DNA of 64,000 nucleotides from Planctomycetota bacterium. Its GTDB lineage: Bacteria; Planctomycetota; SZUA-567; H5-PLA8. How positions within the stretch are numbered: the first letter of the stretch is position 1; each line of letters begins with the position of its first letter. Shown in pieces: positions 6,434 to 15,148 of the stretch. The notes under the pieces were generated by a model that worked only from the letters and a program-made list of their open reading frames with translations, made no database searches and was not told where the DNA came from. The DNA lies in NCBI GenBank assembly GCA_016200135.1, contig JACQFI010000129.1, positions 1 through 64,000 of the forward strand, read 5' to 3'. The position numbers and the translations under genes were made by a program.

Positions 6434-9181
6434 ATGGAAACGCTATCCGAAGAGTCGGTCGCCACAGCAGCGCCGCAAACGGACCTGTACCGGAGCTTTA
6501 TTCCCGGCAGGGAAGGATTCTTCGCTAAGGAGCGCCTAAATCCGCGCGGCTTCGGCGACCAAGACGTTGTTAGCTTGACCCATCTCGTTTTGAAGCCAGA
6601 CGGTCAATTTTTCGCTTCTGAGTTCGCGCGCATTGGGCCGGGAACCACTAAGGGTGACCTCGAATCACGGCGCGCTTGCATCCTGCGATCACTGCTTCAA
6701 TTCTTTCCCAGAGCCCAGATCATCGACTCCGGCGGCACGGACGCGAGTTTTCATGTCGTTCTGGTGCTCGATGACAAAGCGGCCGATATTTTTCAATCCG
6801 ATCCTGAGCGTGTTCGTAGGCTCTTGGGCACACTCCGTTTGATTGCTTTTTGCGACAAGGTTGGCGACGGCATGTTGAGCGCCTTATCTGCGCGCGCCAT
6901 CGGCTCCACCAACAGCAAGACTGGGCAAATCGTCAAAGAGATCCAGCCCGAAACAGGCAACTATGCAATCGAAGAACTCGAAGCTCTTGCGGAAGCGTGG
7001 TTGGCTGAACCAGAGGTTTCGATCTTGCGCGCTTGGTTCGGTCTTCACCAGGAAGAGACCTGCCGTTGCCCGTTCCATGATAGCAAAGATGCCGACTTCA
7101 AGATTAACGACGGTCTTTTCTGTTTCGGCGGCGATCACTGCGCGGCTGGAAAGAAGGCCGCGCCCATCACGATGCTCGCTACGAACAAAAAGAACCCTTC
7201 CCTGGCATCGTTGCTGCTTTCAGATTCGGGTTACCTTAAGCGATGGGGATGCAATTTTATCGAGTCGTCCCGCAAGTTTCGCGAACAAGTTCAAAAGGAA
7301 AAGGACGAAAATGTTGCTGCCGAAGTCGGCAAGCGCCTCATAACGGTGGATGATTCTCGCACGAACGACGCGATTCTTAGCGATGTAAGGAGTGCTTTAT
7401 CCGCGATCCATAATCTTTTCTGCGACGGGGCGGGCAGATTGATATCACTGGAAGCCGACTGTGACAGCGGCGTCTTGGGGTTGGTTCACCACGAAAACGT
7501 TGAGAAATTCATATCGCTTGTGGACCGCGCTGCCATCATCCGTTTCCCGTGTGAAGACGAATCGCGGTTCGGCCCCATGCCCCGCGACCGAGCCGCAGCC
7601 ATATTCCATCGCCCTGAACTCCGTGCCGGCCTTCGCGTTTTGCGCCGGCTTTCGAAAAACCCCGTGCTCGATCCTGAAAACCAGCGCGTGCTTCCGCCTG
7701 GTTACGACCCTGCCACGAAGACGTACTACGACGGGCCGCCGCTGGAGCCGCGCCTGGATGGGCAGACGCCCGTGTTGGACATATTGCTTTCCGGCTACAC
7801 CGGATTTTGTGGGAGCCCATACCGATCATGCAGAACTGATCGCGACGTCGCGCACCTTTACGCTGCATTCTTCACGGAGCCGTTGGCGGACAGTGGGCTG
7901 TTCACCCAGCACCGGCACCCAACCTTTCGCGGGAACCAGAAGGGCTTAGGTAAAGACAAGGCAGGGAACGCGCTGGGAGTTCTTCGCGACGGGGCGACGC
8001 CACAGGATCTCCAGCACTACGACGAGCAGCGCATCAACCAGGCGTTCGGCAACGGCATCCATGACGGGCGGCGTATTTTCCAGATCACCAACATCGAGTG
8101 CGTGAAACCATACGCGAACCCGTCGTTGACGCGCTGGATCACGATGGAGGAACTCAGCGGAGCTAAACATGGCGGCGGCACGTGGCGACTCGCGCCGAAC
8201 ACGGCGACCTTCGTTCTCACCTTGAACCAAGGGAGCATCGACACCGATCTTCTTGACAGGCTTCTCCTGATCGACCTGGAGACGATTGGCGACGCCAGAG
8301 AACGCGTATTCGAATTCGATCCGGCCAACTTCGTATCCGAGCATCACTTGGAGATCCTCTCCGAGGTACTAGGGCTGTGTCTATTGTGCATGCAAGAGCA
8401 GGTTGTGTGGGAGGCACAGCAGGGCACGGACGTGAGATTCAAGAAATGGATGCAGGTAATCGGCGCAATGCTCAAGCGCCGCGGCCTGCACGGATTCATG
8501 AGCCGTACCGACGAGACTGCCGAAGAGGTGGACGAGGACCTCGGGCAATTCAATCGGCTGGCACTACGCGCCTATACTGCCAAAGGCAATGCGTGGTTGC
8601 GCGCAAAAGACCTCCTCCCGTTCTGCAAAACGGGCGCGCCCGGCACTGCGGATGACAGCATTATCTTCGGCAAGGTTGTCAGTGGGCCAACGCCTGAACG
8701 CAAGCTCGCGATATACGTGTTAGCTCCTCGCGTTGGAAAGAAGGTTCGGTTGCCAGATGAAGAACAGCAGTCCCCTCGCGAGATAGCGCTTGAAGTCGAT
8801 GAAGATGCGAAGAGCAAGGCGCGGAAGTTCCGGTTCGAGTTGGTTAGCGGGGTTAGCGGGGTTAGCGGGGATGGCGGGGATGGCGGGGATGGCGGGGATG
8901 CTGCGGGCGATCCCCGCCCGGCATCCCCGCCTTGCAACCCTATGCCAGCAGAGGTGGTTACCGCACTTGGAGGGGATAGCGGGGATATTCCCTATACGGA
9001 GGACCATATAGGATCAAAGCAGGCGTCCCCCTCCTCTTCGTCATCTGTAGCCACCCCTGTGACGATCCCCGCCACCCCCGCTATCCCCGCCGCGTCCACC
9101 ATCCCCGCCGACACGCCTCCAACGCGCTCGGACGTTGTTTCAGAAGACCGCAGTGACTCTTGGGGAGGTGCCAGCCTGTGA
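6434..9181 (+). CDS. Primase/helicase-like replication protein with CHC2-type zinc finger
   Basis: This is a 915-residue protein. Residues 210-236 (C210-R-C212-P-F-H215 ... C230-F-G-G-D-H235-C236) match the CHC2-type zinc finger of DnaG and phage primases. Residues 500-508 (GNQKGLGKD) resemble a Walker A loop, but Asp replaces the usual Ser/Thr after the lysine. FQITNIE at 549-555 could be Walker B, and VLTLNQ at 594-599 with R609 looks like sensor 1 plus an arginine finger, the layout of superfamily 3 or phage helicases. The last 130 residues are low complexity (VSG and DGG triplets, then Ser/Thr/Pro). The 3' end overlaps the polymerase start by 4 bp, so the two are probably made together. 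I infer a role in priming or opening the island's origin. Enzymatic activity is uncertain because of the altered P-loop. Confidence 0.6.
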   Translation: METLSEESVATAAPQTDLYRSFIPGREGFFAKERLNPRGFGDQDVVSLTHLVLKPDGQFFASEFARIGPGTTKGDLESRRACILRSLLQFFPRAQIIDSGGTDASFHVVLVLDDKAADIFQSDPERVRRLLGTLRLIAFCDKVGDGMLSALSARAIGSTNSKTGQIVKEIQPETGNYAIEELEALAEAWLAEPEVSILRAWFGLHQEETCRCPFHDSKDADFKINDGLFCFGGDHCAAGKKAAPITMLATNKKNPSLASLLLSDSGYLKRWGCNFIESSRKFREQVQKEKDENVAAEVGKRLITVDDSRTNDAILSDVRSALSAIHNLFCDGAGRLISLEADCDSGVLGLVHHENVEKFISLVDRAAIIRFPCEDESRFGPMPRDRAAAIFHRPELRAGLRVLRRLSKNPVLDPENQRVLPPGYDPATKTYYDGPPLEPRLDGQTPVLDILLSGYTGFCGSPYRSCRTDRDVAHLYAAFFTEPLADSGLFTQHRHPTFRGNQKGLGKDKAGNALGVLRDGATPQDLQHYDEQRINQAFGNGIHDGRRIFQITNIECVKPYANPSLTRWITMEELSGAKHGGGTWRLAPNTATFVLTLNQGSIDTDLLDRLLLIDLETIGDARERVFEFDPANFVSEHHLEILSEVLGLCLLCMQEQVVWEAQQGTDVRFKKWMQVIGAMLKRRGLHGFMSRTDETAEEVDEDLGQFNRLALRAYTAKGNAWLRAKDLLPFCKTGAPGTADDSIIFGKVVSGPTPERKLAIYVLAPRVGKKVRLPDEEQQSPREIALEVDEDAKSKARKFRFELVSGVSGVSGDGGDGGDGGDAAGDPRPASPPCNPMPAEVVTALGGDSGDIPYTEDHIGSKQASPSSSSSVATPVTIPATPAIPAASTIPADTPPTRSDVVSEDRSDSWGGASL
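8843..9109. repeat. 9-bp tandem repeats in opposite orientations
   Basis: Three copies of GTTAGCGGG (8843, 8852, 8861) run directly into three copies of GATGGCGGG (8870, 8879, 8888). The inverse form ATCCCCGCC then appears at 8910, 8923, 9065, 9083 and 9101, with related units between the last three. GGCGGGGAT at 8891-8899 can pair with 8910-8918 to form a hairpin. The array lies inside the 3' end of the primase-like gene, where it encodes VSG, DGG and IPA triplets. It could be simple codon-repeat expansion. Its iteron-like layout directly before the polymerase gene also makes it a candidate protein-binding or origin site. Confidence 0.7.
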
Positions 9182-11541
9182 GCCTGACGATATCTGCCGG
9201 CAAACAATCGGCCCCGTTCGACCTCTGGCGGCCGGGCCAGCTCTTCACTGGGCCGCTGATCGCCATGGACACCGAGACCGAGCCGATCCGCGATGGTGCC
9301 ATACCCCGGCTGGTGCTGGCCGCAGCGACCGACGGCCAGGAGGGCTATTTCATTGCGCGTCAGGACCTAGCGAAGTTCTTCGCTGCCCATCACGATGCAA
9401 CGTGGCTTTTCCACCACGCGGCGTTCGACATCCCGGTGTTGGCCCAAGCCGGCTGCGACCTGCATCCGTTGATCGAAGCCGGGAAGATCTTCGACACCGC
9501 CCTGCTTTATCGACTGCAGAAGTTGGCCGATACAGGCACCTGCCACGGCGCATGGTCGCTCGACCATGTAGCTCACGAATTCCTTGGCCTTGTGCTCCCA
9601 AAGGATGTGAAAGCTCCCGACGGCCAGAACGTGCGAACCACGTTCAATCGATTCATTCGACCTGACGGGAGCGTGGATTACGCCTCGATGTTGAGGCACG
9701 AGCACCGAGTCTACTTGACCTACGCTGGGGGCGACCCGCTGACAACGTTCCTGATCGCGCAGGCGCTCAATCATGCCGCGCAGAAATTGTTTCAGTGTCG
9801 GTTGCTGGACATCTTCAACCGCGAGACCTACGAGCATGCCGGCACGCGCGACGGCGTGGCGCTCGGACCGGCTTGGCAGCGTTTCGGTTTTCTAACCCAT
9901 GATCTTCAGTTGAAAGCGTCCTTGGCGCTGGCCGCCCTGGAACGCAATGGCATGGCACTGGACGAGGATCGTGTGCTTGCTTCCGTGAAGGATCTAGACG
10001 CTTCGATCCAGGCATGCCTATCGCAATTGTCATCCGAATTCGGCTGGGCGCCGGGCAAAGGCAGCCAGCAGAAGCTCACGCGAATTCTGGCGCAGGTCGA
10101 GCGCGAGTTGAATGAGTCGTTGCCACGCACAGCCACGGGTGAATTCTCACGGAGCGCCGAGGAGATAGAAGAGTTCGCCGGTCGATCAAAGTTCATCAAG
10201 CTATATCTTCGTTACGAGGAACTACACAAATTGCGCGCGGTCTTCATGGATCCCCTGTCCCGCGCCGAAAACCGGGTCCGCGGTCGATTCAACTTGCTGG
10301 TGAACACCGGCCGGACTTCCTGTGGCGGCCGGCGGGATGAGGATGGCGAGCGCACTGGCCTCAATCTGCAGAACCTTCCCCGTGACGGCGACGTGCGGAA
10401 CTGTTTCGTTGCCAGCCCTGGATATCTTCTGTTTGCCTGCGACTATTCAACCATCGAACTGGTCACGCTCGCGCAACATACTCTGCGCAAGTTTGGCTGG
10501 TCGCGCATGGCTGAGGCGATCAAGCGGAACGCGGACCTGCATTGCGTTTACGCGGCGAGGCGGCTGGGCTTGCCTATCGAGCATCTGCCTTCGTGGGACA
10601 AGAAAACATTGCTGCCGCTCCTGGGTCCCAACGGGGAGAAGCTCCGCGACAACGCCAAGCCGGCGAATTTCGGTTACCCCGGCGGCCTCGGCGCGGAGAG
10701 CTTCGTCGATTTCGCGCGTACAGCCTACGGCGTCGAACTCACGGTCGAACAGGCCAAGGAAGAAAAGGACCGTTGGCTTGAGGCGTGGCCGGAGATGAAA
10801 CTTCATCTCGCATCCGACGATCTACAGCGCCTTGCGAACAGGTTCTCGTTCATCTGGGAAACGCACCCCGGCGTCTACCGACCATTTCCCGAAGGTGATG
10901 TTCCATGGCCCGTCCACATCCTTCGCGGCGTCTTGCTGGGGCGCACGCATACTTTGACAAAGAATCGCCCTTACACACAGCAGGAAATCGCTTGGGCGTG
11001 GGAAGCTGCCGCCATCGTCGTCGAACAATCCGATCACATTTCTCCCTCCCAACGCAGCACCTTATTGACGCGCATACGCGAGCGTATTGCCGGCTCGGAC
11101 TTTTGGGGCCTGCTCGCGCCGCGCCAACGCTTCGTGGCGACGCTCACGGGAAGGCTGCGCGGCTACCCCACGTATTGCGCCGCGCGCAACGCGGTCTTCC
11201 AAGGGCTTGCCGCGGACGGCGCGAAGCTGGCGTTGTACGGCCTCTACATGGAAGGCTTCAGGATCGTGAACTTCATTCACGATGAGATCTTGATCGAGTT
11301 TCCGACGGACGCAGACCACCTCGCTTTGGCGAAGCGCGTGGTGGAAATCATGATTTCTGCCATGCGCGAAGTCGTACCCGATCTGCCAGTGAGCTGCGAG
11401 TACGCGCTCATGCGGCGTTGGTTCAAGGGAGCGAAGGCTCTTATCCGCGACGGACGCTTGATGCCGGTCATGCCGGTAAAAGACGCCACGGGTAGAACGA
11501 CCTGGGTCCACGACAACGTCGCTAAGGCTCCAACTGCTTAA
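9178..11541 (+). CDS. Family A DNA polymerase with 3'-5' exonuclease domain
   Basis: The 787-residue protein is read from GTG 9178, chosen because GGGGAGG at 9163-9168 is correctly spaced and the start overlaps the upstream stop as GTGA. The exonuclease domain shows the DTE metal motif (D31, E33). Polymerase motif A is DYSTIEL with D422, motif B spans R490-K494 to about Y500 (RDNAKPANFGY), and motif C is HDE at 701-703. A 5' nuclease domain is absent, as in many phage and plasmid polymerases. In motif A the Gln and final Arg of the common DYSQIELR form are Thr and Val. About 200 residues separate motifs B and C, more than in E. coli Pol I, indicating an insertion. It probably replicates or repairs the island. 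Confidence 0.92.
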   Translation: MSLTISAGKQSAPFDLWRPGQLFTGPLIAMDTETEPIRDGAIPRLVLAAATDGQEGYFIARQDLAKFFAAHHDATWLFHHAAFDIPVLAQAGCDLHPLIEAGKIFDTALLYRLQKLADTGTCHGAWSLDHVAHEFLGLVLPKDVKAPDGQNVRTTFNRFIRPDGSVDYASMLRHEHRVYLTYAGGDPLTTFLIAQALNHAAQKLFQCRLLDIFNRETYEHAGTRDGVALGPAWQRFGFLTHDLQLKASLALAALERNGMALDEDRVLASVKDLDASIQACLSQLSSEFGWAPGKGSQQKLTRILAQVERELNESLPRTATGEFSRSAEEIEEFAGRSKFIKLYLRYEELHKLRAVFMDPLSRAENRVRGRFNLLVNTGRTSCGGRRDEDGERTGLNLQNLPRDGDVRNCFVASPGYLLFACDYSTIELVTLAQHTLRKFGWSRMAEAIKRNADLHCVYAARRLGLPIEHLPSWDKKTLLPLLGPNGEKLRDNAKPANFGYPGGLGAESFVDFARTAYGVELTVEQAKEEKDRWLEAWPEMKLHLASDDLQRLANRFSFIWETHPGVYRPFPEGDVPWPVHILRGVLLGRTHTLTKNRPYTQQEIAWAWEAAAIVVEQSDHISPSQRSTLLTRIRERIAGSDFWGLLAPRQRFVATLTGRLRGYPTYCAARNAVFQGLAADGAKLALYGLYMEGFRIVNFIHDEILIEFPTDADHLALAKRVVEIMISAMREVVPDLPVSCEYALMRRWFKGAKALIRDGRLMPVMPVKDATGRTTWVHDNVAKAPTA

Positions 11542-11800
11542 AAGGAGACGCTTAACGGGGTAGCATTATAGGATGCTGGCCACGCCATTCGTTCGTTTGA
11601 TGAACAAGGCATGCCGCTAACGTCCGAACCGGCCGGCAAAGCGCAAGTCGTATCCGGCGGGCGGATTGGCAAATTGCACTCTAAACTCCGTCTTGCGGGT
11701 CGGAATTTTAACACGGTACATTCTTCGAGACCATCAGCTTGGAGAAAAAGGCTATTTTTCCGATCTCTCCTCGGTAGGATTTTCGTCGGGGGCAGCGCAG

Positions 11801-12415
11801 ATGGCCGTACACGTCCAGAAGACAGAGCGCGGTCGCCAGCCGCCCAGTTCGCGACAGCGGCTCGCGCGCATGGCCGCCGCTGGAAAGCTGCATGAGTTGA
11901 TCGAAGAGTTCACGGACGGTTACAACGCCGAGATTTATAAAGCGAATGAAAAGATGGAGTTCCTTCGCCAAGCTCTATCGGCGAGCGCGAAAAAGAATCC
12001 TGCGGGCGTCGCGGCGGCATTGATCGAACGATGCCTCGAATTCGACGCGCTGTTGCTCGTGAGAACTCAAATGATGGTACGCGCGAAAATGGAGCCTTGG
12101 GACCGACGGAAGAACGACCTCGAAAGCCCGCCTGCAGAAGTCGTGCGTGAGGATCTGCCGCGGCTTGTGGCGCTGGAGGATCGCATTGTCATGCTGGCAA
12201 AGGCGCTGGCGACTATTCAGCACGTCGGCAGCTTGGCCCAAAAACCGAAAGGAAGCGATGAACATGCTTACCAAAACGGAAGGCGATCAAACGGTGCCCG
12301 CCCGGCCGACAGTAGTCAGCATGCCTCGCGGAGTGCTCGCGCACAGGCTCGAACTCGAACTCTGCAAGGGGATGTGGGTGCTCACCCTAAATCAAACCAG
12401 GCAACTGCGGGCTGA
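11801..12415 (+). CDS. Hypothetical helical protein with long 3' overlap
   Basis: This protein has 204 residues from ATG 11801. The open frame extends upstream to 11666, but that part does not look coding. Residues 1-150 form a plausible helical protein (KTERGRQPPSSRQRLARMAAAGKL recalls basic N-termini of DNA-associated proteins). The last 50 residues are compositionally random and overlap the next gene by 152 bp. That overlap is unusually long and suggests a lost original stop or a small frameshift near 12250. No family is recognised. It follows the polymerase gene after a 259-bp gap with no strong promoter. Confidence 0.45.
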   Translation: MAVHVQKTERGRQPPSSRQRLARMAAAGKLHELIEEFTDGYNAEIYKANEKMEFLRQALSASAKKNPAGVAAALIERCLEFDALLLVRTQMMVRAKMEPWDRRKNDLESPPAEVVREDLPRLVALEDRIVMLAKALATIQHVGSLAQKPKGSDEHAYQNGRRSNGARPADSSQHASRSARAQARTRTLQGDVGAHPKSNQATAG

Positions 12416-12542
12416 TGGTTGGGAAGAGGACGGCGGGGGAGGGTGGTTTCGTTTGCAGAGGCTCAGTCCCACCCTCGCGCTCTTCTCGCAGATTCCGCCT
12501 ATAGCGTTGCCCGACACTCCGGGCATGTTCTCGAATCGTTGA
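12264..12542 (+). CDS. Small hypothetical island protein
   Basis: The product has 92 residues. ATG 12264 is preferred over ATG 12258 because AAAGGAAG at 12248-12255 is better spaced for it. The protein begins MLTKTEGDQT and contains a VLTLNQTRQLRADGWEEDG segment of mixed alpha/beta character. No cysteines, membrane helix or known motif are seen. The stop lies 5 bp before the next start, indicating translational coupling in the island operon. Function is unknown. Confidence 0.5.
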   Translation: MLTKTEGDQTVPARPTVVSMPRGVLAHRLELELCKGMWVLTLNQTRQLRADGWEEDGGGGWFRLQRLSPTLALFSQIPPIALPDTPGMFSNR

Positions 12543-12547
12543 GTCAC

Positions 12548-13036
12548 ATGCCGGGCATCCTGCCGCCTGCCCTGCGGGCGAAATTGGAAGCGCTTAGGCC
12601 CTCGCTGGAAGTTCAGGGCGTGCTCCAGCAACGAGTGGAGCCTGATCGCAGCGCGGCTTGGCGCATCCGTTATCGCAATCGCGATGACGTCGCCGGAGTC
12701 CGCCGTCACCGCTCGCTCCCACTGGGGCAGGACGAGGGCGTGGCGCGCGCGGCGTGGGCGCTCGTCGAAGGTTGGCGGAAAGACCGCCGCCGCTTCGAAG
12801 AAGAACAGGACGCGAAGCTGGAAGCCGAGCGGCGTCACCGTAAAACGATGAAAGCCTGCCGCCGCATGGCCGTCCTGGTTGGCGGGGGTGGTTATGGCCG
12901 GCAACGCCGCAACGCGAAGGAATTCGACGCGGCCACAACTGGAACGCCGCTCGACGCAATGCGGTGGCTCATCACCTCACCGTTCATGCGCCCCAACCGC
13001 CGACCGGGCCGGCCTAAAAAAGCACGGCTCTGGTAA
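12548..13036 (+). CDS. Basic protein, possibly DNA-binding (DUF6788-like)
   Basis: The 162-residue product starts at ATG 12548, 5 bp after the previous stop. Residues 25-85 contain a WRIRYRNRDD segment, then RRHRSLPLG and a helix ending VEGWRKDRRR. This pattern of short strands with Arg and a LG turn recalls DUF6788-type proteins found near integrases and transposons, but the match is weak. The C-terminus is rich in Arg/Lys (RPNRRPGRPKKARLW), an AT-hook-like GRP core being visible. Nucleic acid binding is a fair guess. Confidence 0.5.
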   Translation: MPGILPPALRAKLEALRPSLEVQGVLQQRVEPDRSAAWRIRYRNRDDVAGVRRHRSLPLGQDEGVARAAWALVEGWRKDRRRFEEEQDAKLEAERRHRKTMKACRRMAVLVGGGGYGRQRRNAKEFDAATTGTPLDAMRWLITSPFMRPNRRPGRPKKARLW

Positions 13037-13232
13037 AGCCCACCGGGGCACACATTTTCGGCTCTTCGCCACCCTTTCAAACAAAAAAGTTTGAGGGTGC
13101 TTGTGAATTCCATATTGGGGCCGACATTCATTACCCGTTCATTCCGCATCATCGTGTACCGCGCAACAGCGATAATCCAACCGATCCAATCGGAACAAGC
13201 CTTCGCTACCAATTCGCCAAAGGAGAACACTC

Positions 13233-14366
13233 ATGCGCGAGATCGGCCGCGTGGCGCAGGGGCATTTCCCCACGCAGCCACGCATCGTCAGGTCCATCAG
13301 CAAGTTGTTCAAGCTGCCCCCTGGAGGCTTGGTCACCATGCTCGACGCCGGCTGCGGGACCGGACAGACCATTCACGCCCTGCGCAAGCAGTGGCTCGCC
13401 GCCAGGCACGGCACGACAGCAGCCGTCCGCCTCTACGGCATCGAGTCAGACCGTGGCCGTTGTGCAGAGGCCAACCGGACGTTCGCCCAGGGGCCGGGCG
13501 GCGGTCGCGCTCTCTGGGCGGCCATCGAGGACTGCGCCGTCAGCGAACCCGGCGCATCCATGCTGTTCTTCAACCCGCCGTATGACCGAATCCGTGGCGC
13601 TGGGCGGCAGGAGCATCTCCTGTTCCAGCGCGTAAAGGGCTGGTGCGCGCGCGGCGGGCATCTGGTCATGATCGTGCCCGATTGCATCCTGGCCGACGCT
13701 GCAAGCAACTTGGCCGTGTCCGTCGAGCGCAACTACGAAGCACTTGGCGTGTTCCGTTACCCAGAGCCAGAATACAAACAGTTCAGGCAATGCGTGCTGG
13801 TCGCTCAGTGCCGCGAGCGGGCACAGGCGCGTGAGCGCGTGCCGTTCCCGGCGTGGGCCAAACACCCTTCGGAATGGCCGGTCCTGCCGGACGAGTGCCC
13901 CGGCAAGCCTTGGCCCGTTCGGCTCGTGCCCGCTGCCGCCGATCTACGTTTGCGCCGGACCGCTCTAAGCGCTGAGGTCATGTTGGACACGCTGACATGC
14001 TCGCCGTTGCGTTCCGCCATGCTCCGCGAGGTCCTGGCCGAGGCACCCGCTGTCGAGCGCCCGTTGCTGCCTTTGAAGGAAGGGCATCTTGCGCTCGCCC
14101 TGGCGGGTGGCTTGTGCGACGGCGTCATTGAAAAAGACGGCGAGCGGTTCCTGGTCAAAGGGACGCTGGATCGGCAGACCAAGCGGGTGGCGCAACGCCC
14201 AAAATACACCGCGACCGGCGAGGTCAGCCACGTCGTGGATGTGTGGCGCACGATCTACAGCATGAAGGTGCGTTGCCTGCGCGATAGTGGTGAGATTGAA
14301 GACTACAGTTCGCACATAGAAGACGAAGCTGCCCCGCCGACGGACGGCGAAGACGAAGTAGCCTGA
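13233..14366 (+). CDS. SAM-dependent DNA adenine methyltransferase-like protein (DUF6094-like)
   Basis: The 377-residue product has AAAGGAGAA at 13218-13226. Motif I, LDAGCGTG at residues 37-44, is the S-adenosylmethionine-binding loop. Motif IV, NPPYD at 114-118, is the active site of N6-adenine (or N4-cytosine) DNA methyltransferases. The Rossmann core covers residues 1-200, with a C-terminal extension of unknown fold. This combination with a long C-terminal part resembles the DUF6094 group carried by plasmids and integrative elements. It may protect the island from restriction or mark its replication. No partner restriction endonuclease is seen nearby. It opens the operon that runs to 21475. 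Confidence 0.8.
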   Translation: MREIGRVAQGHFPTQPRIVRSISKLFKLPPGGLVTMLDAGCGTGQTIHALRKQWLAARHGTTAAVRLYGIESDRGRCAEANRTFAQGPGGGRALWAAIEDCAVSEPGASMLFFNPPYDRIRGAGRQEHLLFQRVKGWCARGGHLVMIVPDCILADAASNLAVSVERNYEALGVFRYPEPEYKQFRQCVLVAQCRERAQARERVPFPAWAKHPSEWPVLPDECPGKPWPVRLVPAAADLRLRRTALSAEVMLDTLTCSPLRSAMLREVLAEAPAVERPLLPLKEGHLALALAGGLCDGVIEKDGERFLVKGTLDRQTKRVAQRPKYTATGEVSHVVDVWRTIYSMKVRCLRDSGEIEDYSSHIEDEAAPPTDGEDEVA

Positions 14367-14401
14367 GTCATCAACCACCGAACGAAACCGGAGAGAACCC
14401 T

Positions 14402-15130
14402 ATGATAGCGGAAAAGGAAGCTGCCGCGCCTGGCGCGGTGGCCGAGGAACCCTGTTGTCCGACCGCGCCCGAAACCGAAGGCGTGGAGTTGCCAAAGCTG
14501 CATCTGCTCGTGCCCGGCGCGGAACGCAACATCGCCGACTTGGTTGTGCCGCTCGTGGCGTTGATCGTAGGCCCGGCGCACGGTGAAGGCGCAAAAGGCA
14601 CGCTCCATTACTTCGAGGCCGCGTGCAGTTCGTCGGCCACGGCCCATGCCGTGGCGGGGGCGCTGGTCGAGCACCGGCTAGAGGTACAACTGTCCGTGAA
14701 GTGGCCCGGCGAGAAGGCCGAGTGGCAGTTCGTGGCGGCCCCTGAGCACGTCCGTATCCAGGACGCGAAGCTCACGGTCGCGGGCTGGGACCGTTACCTC
14801 CACCATGTCGCGGTTCTTGACCCATCGGGTGATTTGCTCGTCGCCGACAGCGACGGCGCGCTCTGGCGGAAGCTCCGGGCACGGATGGCCCTGCCGACCC
14901 TGGAAGGATGGGGCGAGCGGCTGCTCCCTGAGATCAAGAAGTCCGGCCTATTGCAGCCGACGCGAACCTATGGGCTCGCGGAAGGGTTGGCCGCCTTCGT
15001 GCTCGCCCCGGATGCCGCCGAGACCTTCGACCGGATCGTAAGCGCTTATGTCCGCGTGCACGGCCTGACGGCGAGCGCCCCACCGGTGAACAAGCGTCCG
15101 GCGCGTGCCGCGCTACGCAGAGCCAGCTAA
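14402..15130 (+). CDS. Hypothetical island protein
   Basis: The 242-residue product has GGAGAG at 14390-14395, upstream of ATG 14402. The first 25 residues are Ala/Glu/Pro-rich and probably flexible. The remainder is a soluble alpha/beta protein with segments such as LHLLVPGAERNIADLVVPL and WDRYLHHVAVLDPSGDLLVA. No catalytic motif is recognised. It sits between the methyltransferase (35 bp upstream) and the SNF2-type helicase (18 bp downstream), so it probably works with them in DNA metabolism of the island. Confidence 0.6.
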   Translation: MIAEKEAAAPGAVAEEPCCPTAPETEGVELPKLHLLVPGAERNIADLVVPLVALIVGPAHGEGAKGTLHYFEAACSSSATAHAVAGALVEHRLEVQLSVKWPGEKAEWQFVAAPEHVRIQDAKLTVAGWDRYLHHVAVLDPSGDLLVADSDGALWRKLRARMALPTLEGWGERLLPEIKKSGLLQPTRTYGLAEGLAAFVLAPDAAETFDRIVSAYVRVHGLTASAPPVNKRPARAALRRAS

Positions 15131-15148
15131 CCCATCAAAGGAGGGCCT

